From Henricia sp. BOLD:AAB3569 (taxonomy: Eukaryota > Echinodermata > Asteroidea > Spinulosida > Echinasteridae), in assembly GCA_037783545.1 (NCBI GenBank), contig JBBELK010000024.1, forward strand, positions 744,001 through 808,000: a stretch of 64,000 nt of DNA. The letters are read 5' to 3'. Below are positions 23,356 to 36,034 of this stretch, piece by piece (position 1 is the stretch's first letter; each line of letters begins with the position of its first letter). The notes beneath the pieces are model-generated. The model worked only from the letters and a program-made list of their open reading frames with translations. It searched no databases and was not told where the DNA came from. A program made the position numbers and the translations under genes.

Positions 23356-23710
23356 TTAAAGGAGCGAGACCACATCACATATTAAATGAGCCTCCCATTT
23401 TTTCCATGGGTGTTGAGATTTTGATACCATATCATGTGTCATATTTTTCTCATTACCATTCTGAAATTTCACTTTCTCAATCCGTATATTTCCGGGGATA
23501 TCGTCAAAAAACCACTGAAGTTAAGTCAACTAATTTATCCACCACATAATGCAGTGCAGTGATGACATCAACGTTTTTTGTTTCCATATCCAAATTGAAG
23601 ATTGCAAATTTCCTTTTCTTCCCATGGATAGTATTGTAAGGATGTATTTTATATGATTTTTAGGTTAGAACGAAAACCATTTTCTGGAAAAATCTGAACA
23701 TCTCCTTTAA
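23356..23710 (-). mobile_element. TTAA-flanked element, family A (copy 1 of duplication)
   Basis: TTAA at 23356-23359 and 23707-23710. The reverse strand carries the family body (TTTTCCAGAAAATGG, ACACCCATGGAAAAAATGGG). About 355 bp, non-coding. Confidence 0.85.
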
Positions 23711-23736
23711 GCTGCCATTTATTATTTTTGTTTACT

Positions 23737-24195
23737 GGGGCCTTTTTCCAAATCTCGGCTTCATCTCAGTCTCCGGCTCCGTCTCCATTCCGCCATCTTG
23801 AAGCCGCAAACTTCGGCTTGGCTTCAGGCTTAATTTTGAGGCTTCGTTTTGGCCCAAATAAGGCTCCAAAACGAAGTCAACTAAAGAGGTGACTTCGGCC
23901 GGCTTCGTGACGTCATGAACTGGAAAATCACGTGACAGCAACAAAAACTTTGTGAACTTTTGCAGGTTTGCTAAACTTTACCGCCGACAAAACTCGTCTG
24001 CTAGCGCTTAAAAAAAGCCGGTGAAAAAGAGTGGTAGGCTAGGCCCGACTAGTGTTCCAAACAGTTTTTGGTTTGGCTTCGCTAAAGTAAAGCCGGAGGC
24101 GTTTGGAGCCGGAGCCGCATGAAGCCGAAGCCTGGAGCCGCATGAAGCCGAAGCCTGGAGCCTGAAGACGGAGTCGAGATTTGGAAAAGGGCCCC
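23737..24195. mobile_element. 459-bp inverted-repeat element, family T (GGGGCC ends)
   Basis: Ends GGGGCCTTTTTCCAAATCTC and GAGATTTGGAAAAGGGCCCC. The interior is rich in GAAGCC and GGAGCC and includes a ~23-bp unit repeated twice at about 24110-24160. A stripped-down relative lies at 30998-31106. The small ORFs inside are composition artefacts. Confidence 0.85.
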
Positions 24196-27100
24196 ATATC
24201 TAATCAAATTTATATGATATCCTCTTCCTGGAATTAATTTACATAGAATATAAATGGAATGCAAACATCCTGAAATTATTCACCAGAAGCTCAAATATTT
24301 ACATTTTCCACAATGCCTACTTTAATATTCTGCTCCCACAAGTGAACAGACTATCTGGCACTTTATAGCACACAACACAGCTGTCATTATCTTGTCCTAT
24401 TAATGCTCAGGCAAGCAGAAATGATATGCAGAAGCAAGAAGTGGTAACAAACCTCATCATACTAAAGTGCATCGACATAAAAACCTGCTAGAATGCACTT
24501 TATTTTCCCAGGCAACTGTGAGCATGTCCCATCTAATGTGTGAAATGAACCATGCAAGCTTAAAGTGCCTAGACCCATGAGCATACTAACCCTGACACTA
24601 GTGGATATACTGGAATGTGTTCAGTAACCCATAAGTAATCAGACTAATAAGAAAGAACTATAACATATACATTCGAGGCATGGCTAGTGTCCCAAATAGT
24701 GAAATAGTGATTGGAACGGTGCCATTCACAATCAGCAGTTAATTTGATAGAACTGAGGGGACATAATTGAAAAGGGCTTCTGCATAAGGTCCATTTCATA
24801 TGCAGCTTTAAAGACATCCGATTACCTTGCTATGTTTTTCCTTATTACTGCCCCCAATGCAAGATAAAAGTGCAGGCGCCCATGGCTTTTAAAGGATAAA
24901 AAACATGCAAGGGGAACGCTAAAGCTATATCAAAAATTGAAAGCACCGCAATCGGTCTCAGTATGGTTTCTTCAAACCTTTGAGAGACAGTAATTTAACA
25001 GATGGATATTGATTAAATTATTAATTTTTTTTTTTAAACCAAGGATTCCTCTAAAGTGCCGGTGTCACTGACTTTTAAGTTCTTACGCCTGCTGAAATAT
25101 GTGATATGAGAAGATGAAAAAGAAGTGCTGTGCTTATGTGAGAAAAAAACATTTGATTCCATACAACATACTTTTTTTCTGAAAGTATTACTTTACCTAT
25201 AGTTACAAGTATAAAATGCATCATAAAAATATAATATTAAAATTCTACTGGATGTAATTTGGTTAGTGTATTCATTTACCCCAGTCAGCATAGGTTTTCC
25301 TCATCGAATAAGAAAACCCTTGATTAAACATTCTCCATTAGTTGCAGTGAAGGACAGGCATGCAATTGTGTCATTACAAAAAATGAAGAGGAAAAATCTC
25401 TAACTTTGTGCAGTGTTTTTTAAATTGTCAATGGGACAGGTGAAAAAACAAAAAAGAGGAAATCAAAGTTCTCTGGGTCAGACCTGGGTTGAATGTGTGC
25501 AAAAGGTCAATTTACTCAAAACTAATTATGACAAGTTGATGTCAAAAGAATCCCACCTACCTATAAATAGCTCCATTGTCTGGATACCGTACTACGTGTC
25601 TTGTCTGGATACTACATGGAATTCTTCAGAAACCAAGAAATCAAAATGTTCCTTGTCACAGTTGCAAACTCAATTCAGAAGGGATGAAGTTATACCTTGA
25701 CGAAGATAACAGGTTTACAAATATCACAGAGGCTCAGATGCAACTTGAAGTGGCGAGGTATTTACATGTTTGCATTCTCCTGTGATCTTGATAAGATATC
25801 TTTGATGTTTCAAAATGGCAGAAGTTCCTGTCAATCAAGATTGTACATGTAGTAACAGCTTGCTTGTGAAACATCGGCAAGAATTTTCATCAACATCCAT
25901 GTCAAAGATTATTAGGTTCTCAACTTGGGTATGCAGGAGAACTTTTAATCCTCAAAGTTGTGTGGTTGGAACAAGCTGAAATCATACCTCCTTGTGCAAG
26001 ATTCTTAAGAAGTCTGGAAAATGTCTTATAGTTTTACCATAACTAGCAGAAGTTGCTTGAAGACACTGCAGGCATCTACAAGTAGTTCAACTCTTGCTTC
26101 AGCCGAAAAGCACTCTCCAAATTATTTGTATTATGCTTCAAATACCTTTTGGGATAATATGACATAAAGTCCAAGTAGCGAGGGCAAGTGACAGAAGTAA
26201 AAACTATGTAGCAATGATTCACATACACCGGATGATCCATAATTTGAGTGTGAACTCTCCCTGTCGGCTATAAGACAAGATCACACCCTTGAAGAAAGAC
26301 TTGGGGCTTAAGTTATAACACTTAAAGACATGTAAATTAACACTACTTCCGAGAAACTGTAGCTTGCCAACAATGATCACGATCATCCATTTTGATTTTG
26401 TGTCCACAATTCCCCCCAAAAGTGTTACAGTTTCCAAAGATGGATTATGTAAAGTAATTTCTTTCAGCATATACATGTAGTTGTCATTTTTGCAACTGGC
26501 TATTTTTATTTTTACAAATTTGGCTATATTCCTGAGATATTAGCAAGAACAAAAACTATTTAGTGCTTATAAAAAGAGTGTGTGGCTGCACAAAAAGTTG
26601 GCAATTTTGTTTTTAAATTAGCTAACTTGAACCTTGATAATGGTAATTTAATTGCCTTTTATAATGGATTTTGGGAATTTAAGTTTTAAAAAATGAATGT
26701 AGAAATACACACAGAAAATGCACAAAATAAATGTTCCTATAACACTTGTGAATTAGCATTGATGTTCAAACAGGAAACAAACAAATAAGATACATTCAAG
26801 TACATGTAATCGCAAACACTCAAGGAAAAATGTGTTGATGCCAAACAGGGAAACATTCCCAAGAGAAGTATGTAGCAGGGAAATGTTCTCCAAAGGGAAA
26901 TATGTAATTACAACCTTTAATATGACTCCCTGGTGCCTATGCTGCACCAGCCGAGATAAGTGTTTAGATAGCAACACAGCTGTACAAAGCAGTGTCTAAA
27001 TTGATTAGATTCAGTTATGCTCTAATGCAAGATACATGTAGATGAAGTCTTGATGAGACACTCCTGGGTCCAAAACCAAACGCACGAATCTGGATGCTGG

Positions 27101-29072
27101 TACTTGATTGCTTGAGAGTCTATGAGGTTTATATGCAACTCCTTTTCCGATTGGTCCAATTGAGGCTATTGTTTAAGTCGTCTTGGCAAAATTTGCATAT
27201 CTCCATTTATCACACAAATGTATACATGGTAATTTGTGCTTCACCTGGAAATCATTCAACATTGATGTTCAACAAAATGGATCATGCCATATGGCCTGTC
27301 AATCTTGATATATTGTGAGGAACGATTCTCACACTAAAAATACACATGTTGTACAACACACTGCATGCAGTAAATTTCAGAGATGACAAGGTCCAACCAA
27401 CAAAAGCTGCGTGGGAGACTGTAGAAAAGTTGAAGGTACAAACTTCACTTCAAGAAATGTAGCAAGGCGCTGCAAGTTCCTTGCGGATGACCTTCTCCCA
27501 GTTAAAGAATTCAAATCCAATTTTTAGTTACAGAACAAGCAATTATGAGTGACCGGTAACTGTGAGGCGTATGACTTGCTGGGATGACTTGGTAGTACAA
27601 TCTGCAAGCTTTACTTGTCCAAAATAGTCAACATAAGATGATTTTACCAACACGATTAATGATTCTCTGTCCAGCAATGCTTTCTACAATTCAACTGATC
27701 AAAACTGCAATTGGCTAAGGGAGACCCAATATGCACTCAATCCAATCCTCATACAGGGCATGAAATCCCCCAAGAAACGAATGCGATAGATTAGCTGTCT
27801 GCACGTCTTCACAGTAAGCTATCACTAGTAGAATCTCCATAATGTACTTTGGTTTTCAATCTACTCCTTTGGGGTCAACTCTTTAATTTCATTTTCAGAG
27901 GACAGTGGCTGCTTCCTAGCATGGGAATCAAAAGAGTTGCCCCTTGGCATCGAGAGCAAAATTGTGGTGCATCTGATATGAAATGTCTTACAGATCTTCG
28001 GGTGATATCGTGTATGGTTCAATTCTGTCTCAGACGGTTGTCAAATACATAACCAGGGGCAGGTTGCATAACGGAAGTATGAATACAGGTCTAAGCAAAT
28101 TTGTTCATTTTTGAATTTTGTCAGAAATTTAGTAATTCCAAACTAAATTTGCAATAAAAATATACAAACAAAATATGATTTAAAAAGAAAAAACAAAATG
28201 AAAATGAAACATAAACAACAGAAATAAACCCCCAAAAAAAACTTCCTCATGCAACATAAACAATGTTTATTTTCATGCAAAAAGTGAAAAAAAAGGCCAC
28301 AAATGTAACTGGGTAAATATCAAAAAGATATCAAGTTGACCAATAATTATTTTGCAATTAATGCATTATCTACTTACAAGAATGCTGATTTGGTAACGGA
28401 TGATGCTCACTGCGTAATACGAAGTGAAAGTTCTCAAGATTGCAGGTAGTCTAATTTAGTGCTAAACAAAAATGATACTGTTATTGGTATTGGTTCAAAA
28501 CGCAAATAATACTCAGATATAGATCAGTAACGTGTATGAACACCTCTTGTGGTAAGGCTTACTGCACCAGCCTCTGTAAGAGCCGCTGAGGCAGGGTGCG
28601 CCACTCTGCCTGAGGTGCTCCCCAAGAACCCGCATTTATAGGGCTGTTTTTGAGATTTGTGGCAGGTTTAATCAGGATAAAACCCCCCAAAAAATGGGTT
28701 TTCTAGAAGCCCTATAGGATTTACCCAGAAACAGGAAATGTCACATTTCATTGCTGTGGGAATCACTTTGTTGAAACAGGTCCTCTTGCTATGGGCCTAG
28801 GGGAAATCACTGAAGCAGAACAGTCTTGAATGTTATTCTAAAGTGATTGGTTGATCGGTGCCTTGTTATCCACAAGTTCACTGTATTCAACAAACTTCTG
28901 TTCTGATCAAGAATTTATATTTTAAGAAAATGTGGGTTTTTTTTATTTTTAGAGTATAGTCTATTAGGCACCTTATAATCACCATAGAAATGAAACTAAA
29001 TGTACGAGGAGAGAAAAACATATCCTTCCCTATTTGGTTATAAATCCCACAAAAGTTTCTGTTCAACAATTT
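24196..29072. other. Non-coding, probable intron DNA (copy 1)
   Basis: Nearly 4.9 kb with only short chance ORFs. None resembles a known domain. A possible downstream exon of the minus-strand gene could hide here but I cannot identify one. Confidence 0.4.
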
Positions 29073-29197
29073 ACAAAAGTGTTCACTATGAAAGTGTTAA
29101 TTCAACACTTTAAATGCTGAATTCAACACTTTCAATTCAAAGTGACCAAACTAAAGTGTCTGATTTAACACTGTACGGTAGTGTTTTTTTTAGTGTA
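29073..29197. repeat. Cluster of alternating AAGTGTT / AACACTT boxes
   Basis: At least six AGTGTT or AACACT boxes in both orientations within 125 bp, able to form several hairpins. Possibly an eroded MITE. Confidence 0.6.
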
Positions 29198-29466
29198 TAC
29201 TAATTAAGCTAAAGAAAACAAAAATGATTGCTAACTAATAATATTTCTCAACTACCGGTAGTTATTTTATATATTCACAATTATAATTCAAATCTTGAGT
29301 TGTCATGAATACGTATAATAGGCAGTGAAAAATGCTGGGTTTGTCAATATTTTGCTTTAACATTTTGTTTACAATGCAGCAACCTAAGAGTTTCAACAAA
29401 CTGCAAATACAAATCTAGAAAATTTCAAAATTTAACATCAACATCAGAAACAGTACTGATAACTGA

Positions 29467-29882
29467 GTCTTTCCACAGTAAAGGGGGCATTTTGGCAACA
29501 CAGACCATTTTTTCCAGAAAATACCTTTGTCTGGTCTGAAAATAAAAGAAATAAGTTTCAGTTGTTTTGAAGAGATAACTTAGGCCCAAAAAGGGTTAAA
29601 AATAGTGTGACAACATGCCTTTCTAAAAACCCTGTGTACAAATTTCCAATATATGCTCATAACCGGGACGGCCTAAAATGTGTCCATCCCAGGTACAAAT
29701 GTAAATTGGAAATTTGTGCACAGGGTTTTTAGAAAGCATGTTGTCACACTATTTGTAACTCTTTTTTTGGCCGAAGTTATCTCTTCAGAACAACTTATTT
29801 CTTTTATTTTGAGACCAGACAAAGGTATTTCCTCGAAAATATGGTATTTGTTGCCAAAATGCCCCCTTTACTATGGAAAGAC
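29467..29882. mobile_element. 416-bp foldback element
   Basis: Arms of roughly 170-190 bp: GTCTTTCCACAGTAAAGGGG at the left mirrored by CCCCTTTACTATGGAAAGAC at the right, with inner blocks ACCTTTGTCTGGTCT and ACCCTGTG also paired. A short loop lies near 29660-29695. The short frame inside reads through one arm and is not a gene. Confidence 0.88.
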
Positions 29883-30840
29883 CCAACTACAATTGTATAA
29901 AAATGTACAAAATTCATGCATTAACTGATCTATTACCAAATTGTACTTTTAAGTCTTTCATCAAAGTCAAATAAAATCAGGTCCAAGTTAATTTTAAATT
30001 CCCAAAATAATCTAAATCTCCCATATTGTCTACATTTGAATAATACAACCTTCATTTCCTAAATCAATAGTAGCACCATTACTTATCAAACAGAGCTTTT
30101 CTCCCTACACTAAATGCGTTTTTGCACCACGCAAAGGGAATTCATGCTAAATGTACAGACGGCAGTTTCACTAGTGTTTTCTAAAACATTTTTGTCTTGG
30201 ATAAATATAATGAAGAATACAATGGTTACATTAAAATGATATAGAGAGTCAACTAAAAATATGTTTGCATAGATACCGTTATCAATACATGTATAATTAA
30301 ACCTAACAACCCTTTTCTTGTATTATAGAATTAAAAAAGTATGTTTCACTTAATGTAAAACTGAATACATGTCAATACCAAAAATATAAAATATAGTGCT
30401 ATAAGTGCATGTGGAATGCATCATTTCCACTTTACAGTAAACCTAAATAGCGCCCTCTTGTGCTAAAAACATGCAAACAACTTTTAGCCAATCCCTTTTA
30501 ACTTTCAAGTGTACAAGAATTACAACATTCCTTTTTTGGGTTAAAATATTGTAAATTTGTTACAATAGTAAACTAAATTATATTTGACAATCTTAAGATA
30601 CACATGTAAAAAACGAGGTTTTTTTTGTAAACATTAAGACAACACAAACACCCTTCACATAAGAGGTAAAAACTAAACCATAAAAGTGGTATGAAATGAA
30701 TGGAGTTGGTCTTGTGTACATCGAGTTGCTCCATAAAGAACATTTGTAAAATGGTGACGGTACTTTTGCTACACTCACATTTTACTTGTAAAAATTACTT
30801 ATTGAAGGACAATTTTAAAGTGCAATATATACTGAAAATA

Positions 30841-30935
30841 ATGATTGGTCCCTTGTTTTCTTAAGAGTTTTTTAATTCAGTGATTGGTCCACTTCTCATC
30901 ATGTGACCAAAGATAAACATTTTGATTGGTCCACA
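30841..30935. promoter_or_regulatory. Three TGATTGGTCC boxes (inverted CCAAT)
   Basis: TGATTGGTCC occurs three times at about 40-bp spacing. ATTGG is the reverse of the NF-Y/CCAAT box. Promoter function is only a possibility; no transcript start is evident. Confidence 0.3.
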
Positions 30936-30997
30936 ATTATACCCTGCAAATGAAGGGGCATTTAACATTAAGGCACCACCAAAAGTTTGTTGACCTA

Positions 30998-31106
30998 GGC
31001 CTTTTTCCAAATCTCGACTTGGGCTCAGGCTCTGGCTACGGCTCCATGTGGTTTACATGGAGCCGGAGCCGGAGCCTGAGCCCAAGTCGAGATTTGGAAA
31101 AAGGCC
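30998..31106. mobile_element. 109-bp hairpin, minimal member of family T
   Basis: GGCCTTTTTCCAAATCTCGA at the left is mirrored at the right. The arms continue through GACTTGGGCTCAGGCTC to a 7-base loop around GTTT, so almost the whole element folds on itself. The ends match those of 23737-24195. Confidence 0.9.
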
Positions 31107-31535
31107 CAAGATCATGATAAAATATAATGGCCTGGACATGCACATTGTATTTAAAAGATGAACTGCCAAGTTTTAATCGACAACGTGATGAAAAGCAAAA
31201 TTGATGTTTCAGCAAAAACTTCTCACGTTTCGAGAGAGAACTTTCACAGAAAAACAATTCGACCAGCAGATGCAAAGTTTTGATGACAGACACAAAGCAA
31301 ATATGCATATTGCCTGCATTCAAGATGGGTTTAATCTACAGTGCCCTTTATGTGACGTCACTGACACCATTTTCCATTGTGGCTATGTCCCTTGGGAAGC
31401 ACCTTAGTCTTATGAAAAAATTAGAACATTTTATCACGTTTTAGTTGTACAAACTACATGTGTATCCCATGGCAGCTTTTGTATGCCTACTACAGTATGA
31501 ATGATTAACGACAAAGATATACCCAAGGTACCTTG

Positions 31536-31894
31536 CAATTCGGGCGTTTCACGATAAGAGCATCACCAAGCGTTTCTGCCGGAGAGGGCATTTTAATGAC
31601 AGAGCGGTCCACATCGGTGTATTCGTTCACTGCACAAACATATCGGATTTTATTTGAAAACAAATACCCGATTTAGAGGTTGAAGGTTTTTTTAGGAAGC
31701 CTGGATTATTTAAACACGGTTAACATCATTTGCGAAGAAAAATGTTAAATCTATGCTCTTTTCTTGAGAATAAACAACATAATAATATGCTTTTTCACAC
31801 GTCTAGCAATGATCGTGTCGACCACGCGCACATCGAATGTAGCCTTTCTACGTCAAACGCTTGGTTGCACCTTTAATGTGAAACGCCCGAATTG
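31536..31894. mobile_element. 359-bp MITE with CAATTCGGGCGTTTCAC ends
   Basis: Perfect 17-bp terminal inverted repeats, with a second inner pair CCAAGCGTTT / AAACGCTTGG. No coding capacity. Confidence 0.88.
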
Positions 31895-32347
31895 TTTTTC
31901 CAAAAACATGTTTTTAACTTCTGTAGAACAAAATATATTTTAGAAAATCTATCTGGAAATATTGGTTTGGTCTTTTCGTATTTCAAGCTACAACTTTAGC
32001 GGGCAAAATTAAGTCATAAAGTCTGGTACATGTATTTCATTTTTAACAGGAAAACCTTTTTTAATTGTCTACATCTAAATTGATAGTTAAATTTTTACAT
32101 CCAAATAAAAGGTACTGTATTTAAAACTTTTAATCTAGTTCATTTGATTTCAGAAAAGAACGGGCTTTTTTTAGATGCTGACTGGGCCAGCCGAGAGTCG
32201 CTTAGACGTCAGTCGAATCAATCCAAGATAGGAGGTGTAGGATACCCGCAAAGGCACGGTTGGGTCTGTTCTCTGTATTGAGAGCACATAGGGGGAAGGT
32301 AAAATGCAATATGTTAATATCCTGTCACCAAATTAATTGTTTCACTT

Positions 32348-32490
32348 TTAAAGGAGCTTGTTAAGATTTTTCCAGAAAATGGATTTCGTTCTGACCTAAC
32401 AATAATGTAAAATACATGTACCTCCCCAAAATAATATGAGAAGAAAACAGAAATCAGTGAAGTGAAACATTCTTTAAACACTGCACTTCG
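32348..32490 (+). mobile_element. Family A fragment, left end only
   Basis: Starts TTAAAGGAGCTTG, then TTTTCCAGAAAATGGATTTC. Similarity to the other family A copies fades after about 140 bp. Confidence 0.65.
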
Positions 32491-32830
32491 GTATGGCATA
32501 ACTTCGCCAGATGGTCAGTATGCTATGGTGTGTAGAGGAATTTCTCGCTTTTTTTTAAAAATTGCTTGGTACATATTAGGGGTTAGCATTATATAGCAAT
32601 GCATACAGTATATTCACCAACTTTAATGTTAGCTACATGTATTGTCTGCATGTTTCCGAAGCATAAGTTTAATACATGTATGTATAAAAAGCAAGCAAAG
32701 CACTTGTGTTTTGATGTTACTGATTAGTTTTACAATGTGTGGATATACCCACATTACTTATAACTAATTTGATTGCACAATTTTTTTTTTGGCAAACTTT
32801 TGGTGGCACCTTTTAATGTCAAATGCATAT

Positions 32831-33080
32831 AAGGGTCTTTCTATAAATTAGGGGTCCAATGTTGGTGTCCCCCGTTACATTTTACATCTTGTTTTTGTAA
32901 ATTCAGGACATAATCTTTAAATACCTTCCATCTCAAAGAGTGAGTACATAAAGTACAATTCATACAAGATGGTTTAAAAGCCATTTTAATGATTTTTGTA
33001 CGAAAAATAACACATATCAGGTGTAACCGGGGACACTAAATGTCACACTTTTGGACCCCTAATTTATAGAAAGACCCATA
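32831..33080. mobile_element. MITE, GGGTC family, second locus
   Basis: Ends AAGGGTCTTTCTATAAATTA and its mirror, with inner TGTCCCCCGTTACA / GTGTAACCGGGGACA. Same architecture and length as 11589-11840, but clearly diverged. Confidence 0.85.
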
Positions 33081-33525
33081 AGTGCAGATTATGAATTATT
33101 AGTGCACTGTTAGCCTGTCAGTGCAGCGTGTTTCCCGTCACCACTTTACAAGATGAGCGATAAAGCAACTTATTCTACAAAGGTAACACAAAACACAAAC
33201 AAACACAAAAACACGAGACTCTTTCGAAGTTCACGCAGCGATAAAAAGGTAAACTTTTGTTTCACTTTTTCCAACTGCGACTTGAGATGTTATTATACTT
33301 AAAGATTATATTATCTAAACTCATGGAAAATAAGTATCGGAGAAATCTTGTTTACTCAGATCCCAAGTTAAAAGTTAGTTAAAAGTTAAGCCAAGATTTG
33401 TGTTAGTTAAATATGCTAAATTACATTACAATTCTTTTGAAGGGTTTTGGGTAGTCCAATGTTGACTTATCCACATTTAAAAAAAACATCTTTAATACCT
33501 AACACCACATTTTACCAAACTTGGG

Positions 33526-33615
33526 ATGAGAGAAAAATCGTAAGGGCCTTGTCGGGATTCGAACTCTAGACCTTTGACTCGCAGGACATGGCAAACTTAA
33601 ATTCTTTAAGTTTGC
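33526..33615 (-). mobile_element. tRNA-derived SINE fragment, family S, next to a short palindrome
   Basis: Minus-strand B box GAGTTCGAATCCCGAC and body AAGGCCCTTACGATTTTTC, as at 7095 and 9308. The head is interrupted by a palindrome at about 33588-33620 (CATGGCAAACTTAA / TTAAGTTTGCCATG). Confidence 0.7.
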
Positions 33616-34292
33616 CATGCCGAAATGAAATTCCATTTCCCCAGAATCTAAATTTAGTTACCATCTCTGTACAAGCTTAGCATAATTTCTCCAAATAATC
33701 TGAAAAATTTTGGATTAAAATAAGTACGAGCAAAGAAACACCCTCTGACATTTAGCGAAAAAAACCAGCTCCTCGTCAAAATACCAACCTAAGCTGGCGA
33801 TTTCTCCAGCTGTGCTGAATGGAGGGAACCAACTATATAAGCATATAACTCATGTGCCACTGGTGTTCTACATGTAGACCACAGCAGACCCGAGGAATTG
33901 AAAACCAGGATGTCTACAATTGAAATTCGCTTTAACATCAGTAGTCCTTGGCTGAGGAATGCCTAACATGGCATGTGGGATTATTAGGACATTAAACAGC
34001 AAAAATACTTTAATCATCTCAAGAATCTCAGCTCTGACTTAAAGTGGTCCTACTGTACTTCTACAAAAATGCTCGAAAGAAATTAATTTTGAATTGTATG
34101 TAAACTAGACATCATAAGTAAAATTGACTTCATTTTGACATGGAAACGTCCATCATTGCCTAAAAACTATATTTCATTTTAAAAAGGGAACTGACATTTT
34201 TTTTTAAATTTAAATTTCTAAAATTATACTCAAGTGGAAGTCAAACGATTTTTTTAATCAGAATGTTGAAATGCCAAAACCTGATACTAGCT

Positions 34293-35100
34293 TTAAAGGA
34301 GTTGTCCAGGTTTTTCCAGAAAATGGATTTTGTTCTAAACTAACAATCATATAAAATACCTCCCCAAAATACTATCCTGGGAAGAAAACAATCGTCAATT
34401 TGGATGTTAAAGCAAAAAGGTCGGTGTAATGCACTTGTCAATTGTAACCCGCGCCCTGGGGGACCCTGGCTATAGCGGGGCACTAGCGGGGACCTACCCA
34501 AGGGTTTCCAAGAAAAAGGCGCCCCGCTACCCTGGACATTACCCCGGGACTGACCCGAGACTTCCAAAGGGGTCGCCCCGCAAGCCGGGGCGATACCCAG
34601 GGATTTCCAAAAACAGATGCCCCGCCGGCCGGGGCATATGCAGGTACATCCACATTAAGCCCGGCGTTACAGGGTCTGGACTGTGCGGGGACTTCCAACT
34701 TATGCCCAGCGGTCAGGGGCGGGGACTTACCCATGGGTTCCAAGAAAACAGTGTCCCCGCCCCGTGGCACTTGACTAGAAACTTACCAGGGACTACCTGG
34801 GGGTTTCCAAATTTCAATATGGAAGTTCCCGGCTAAGTCCCCGCTAGTCCAGGGTCCCCCGGGGCGCGGGTTACAATTGACAAGTGCATAATCACTGCAC
34901 TGCTTTATGCAATCAGATAAGTTAGTTTGTAAAATATTGGTGTTTTTAAAAAAGATATATATCCTTTAACATATACAGATTGAGAGCGCAAAATTTCAGA
35001 ATGGTAATGAGAAAGATATGACAAATGATATGGTATAAAAATCTCGACACCCATGGGAAAAATGGGGGCTCAAAAATGTGATCTGGAAGTGCTCCTTTAT
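34293..35100 (+). mobile_element. Family A element interrupted by a GC-rich transposon
   Basis: Left half from TTTAAAGGAGTTGTCCAG and right half ending CTGGAAGTGCTCCTTTA match the uninterrupted copies at 12123 and 62237. The break is at GGTGTAA|TCACTGC, where 34430-34888 is inserted. Confidence 0.88.
34430..34888. mobile_element. 459-bp GC-rich inverted-repeat element with TAA target duplication
   Basis: Ends TGCACTTGTCAATTGTAACC and its mirror. Pairing extends some 40 bp into CCCGCGCCC and GGGGGACCCTGG. TAA flanks both sides (34427-34429, 34889-34891), and the related element at 12123 shows the empty site with a single TAA. The interior is a set of degenerate repeats around GGGGACTTACCCATGGGTTTCC. 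A 3-bp TAA duplication fits PIF/Harbinger-type MITEs (family knowledge). The 135-codon frame inside follows from GC-rich repeats and is not called as a gene. Confidence 0.88.
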
Positions 35101-35455
35101 GACATGCTGTCATGTATAGTACAGCTTTTGCCCTCTCTTTAAAAAAGGTGCACAGGGAATCTTTCACATAACCTATGAGTATCAATCACTGTACGGTAAA
35201 CACTTAGAGACATACTGTATATTTAAATGACCTAAAATCAACACTGACACCAGTGATGTAGATAATGACAAGTCTATTAGTCTATCAGTCTAGTCAAAAA
35301 TAATGCTTGGACACCTACCATAGAATGTCTTTGCTGCACGTTCCTTTTAGTTTATTTAATATTGTTAAGGAACTTATGATGCACTGACAGCTGTGGACTA
35401 TTTACAGCAAAATACATTTTATATAGATGATGTGCTCTTCGTTTATATCTAAACC

Positions 35456-35632
35456 GCCCTCTGTTGAAAACTGGTCGTCGTTATGCGCACGCATCCTGTT
35501 TTGCATAAATTTGGTTTGGTAATTCAAAGACGATTTGACATGCGAACCTCATTCCTAAACCAAATTTATGCAAAACACGATGCGTGCACATAAATGCCGG
35601 GCATGTTTTGGTTTGCTGTGACGTCAGAGGGC
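35456..35632. mobile_element. 177-bp MITE with GCCCTCTG ends
   Basis: Outer GCCCTCTG / CAGAGGGC, plus an inner 37-bp inverted repeat (35481-35517 and 35557-35593) with few mismatches. Confidence 0.85.
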
Positions 35633-36034
35633 ACATCGTCTATTGGATGACAGGAAGCCTTGAGAGTGCATGTCATATAGTTTGGACTACCCGGTACATC
35701 AGATGCCAGCCACAGGTTGTTACAAGAGAGACATTTAAAAATCTACACTTACCTTGTCAAACTTTAGTTCTAAGCACACCCCCTATAACCCAAATACCAA
35801 GTCACATAAAACTATGTATTTCTCCTTATAGGCGTATGTATTACTCCATCTACATGATCTAGATCCATCATTTACGTTAAGTAATTTTTTGATTGTCAAG
35901 ATCCACAACCAAAGTTATCCAATACATGTAGCAGCCATCCTTTAATACTGAACACAAAATTTGAGAGAGAATGAGTCAAGCTATGAGTACATGGCTATCA
36001 ATTGAGGGTGTGTTTGCAGAAACTTCAATTTCAC

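Noticed and set aside
34429-34836. 135-residue Pro/Gly-rich ORF
   Set aside because: It lies wholly inside a GC-rich inverted-repeat transposon, and its repeats follow from DNA repeats.
34946-35185. Recurring HIFEPP-type peptide shared by small ORFs at about 35, 51 and 62.4 kb as a protein family
   Set aside because: The similarity is that of the family A DNA repeat. The frames are short and unrelated to any start or splice signals.
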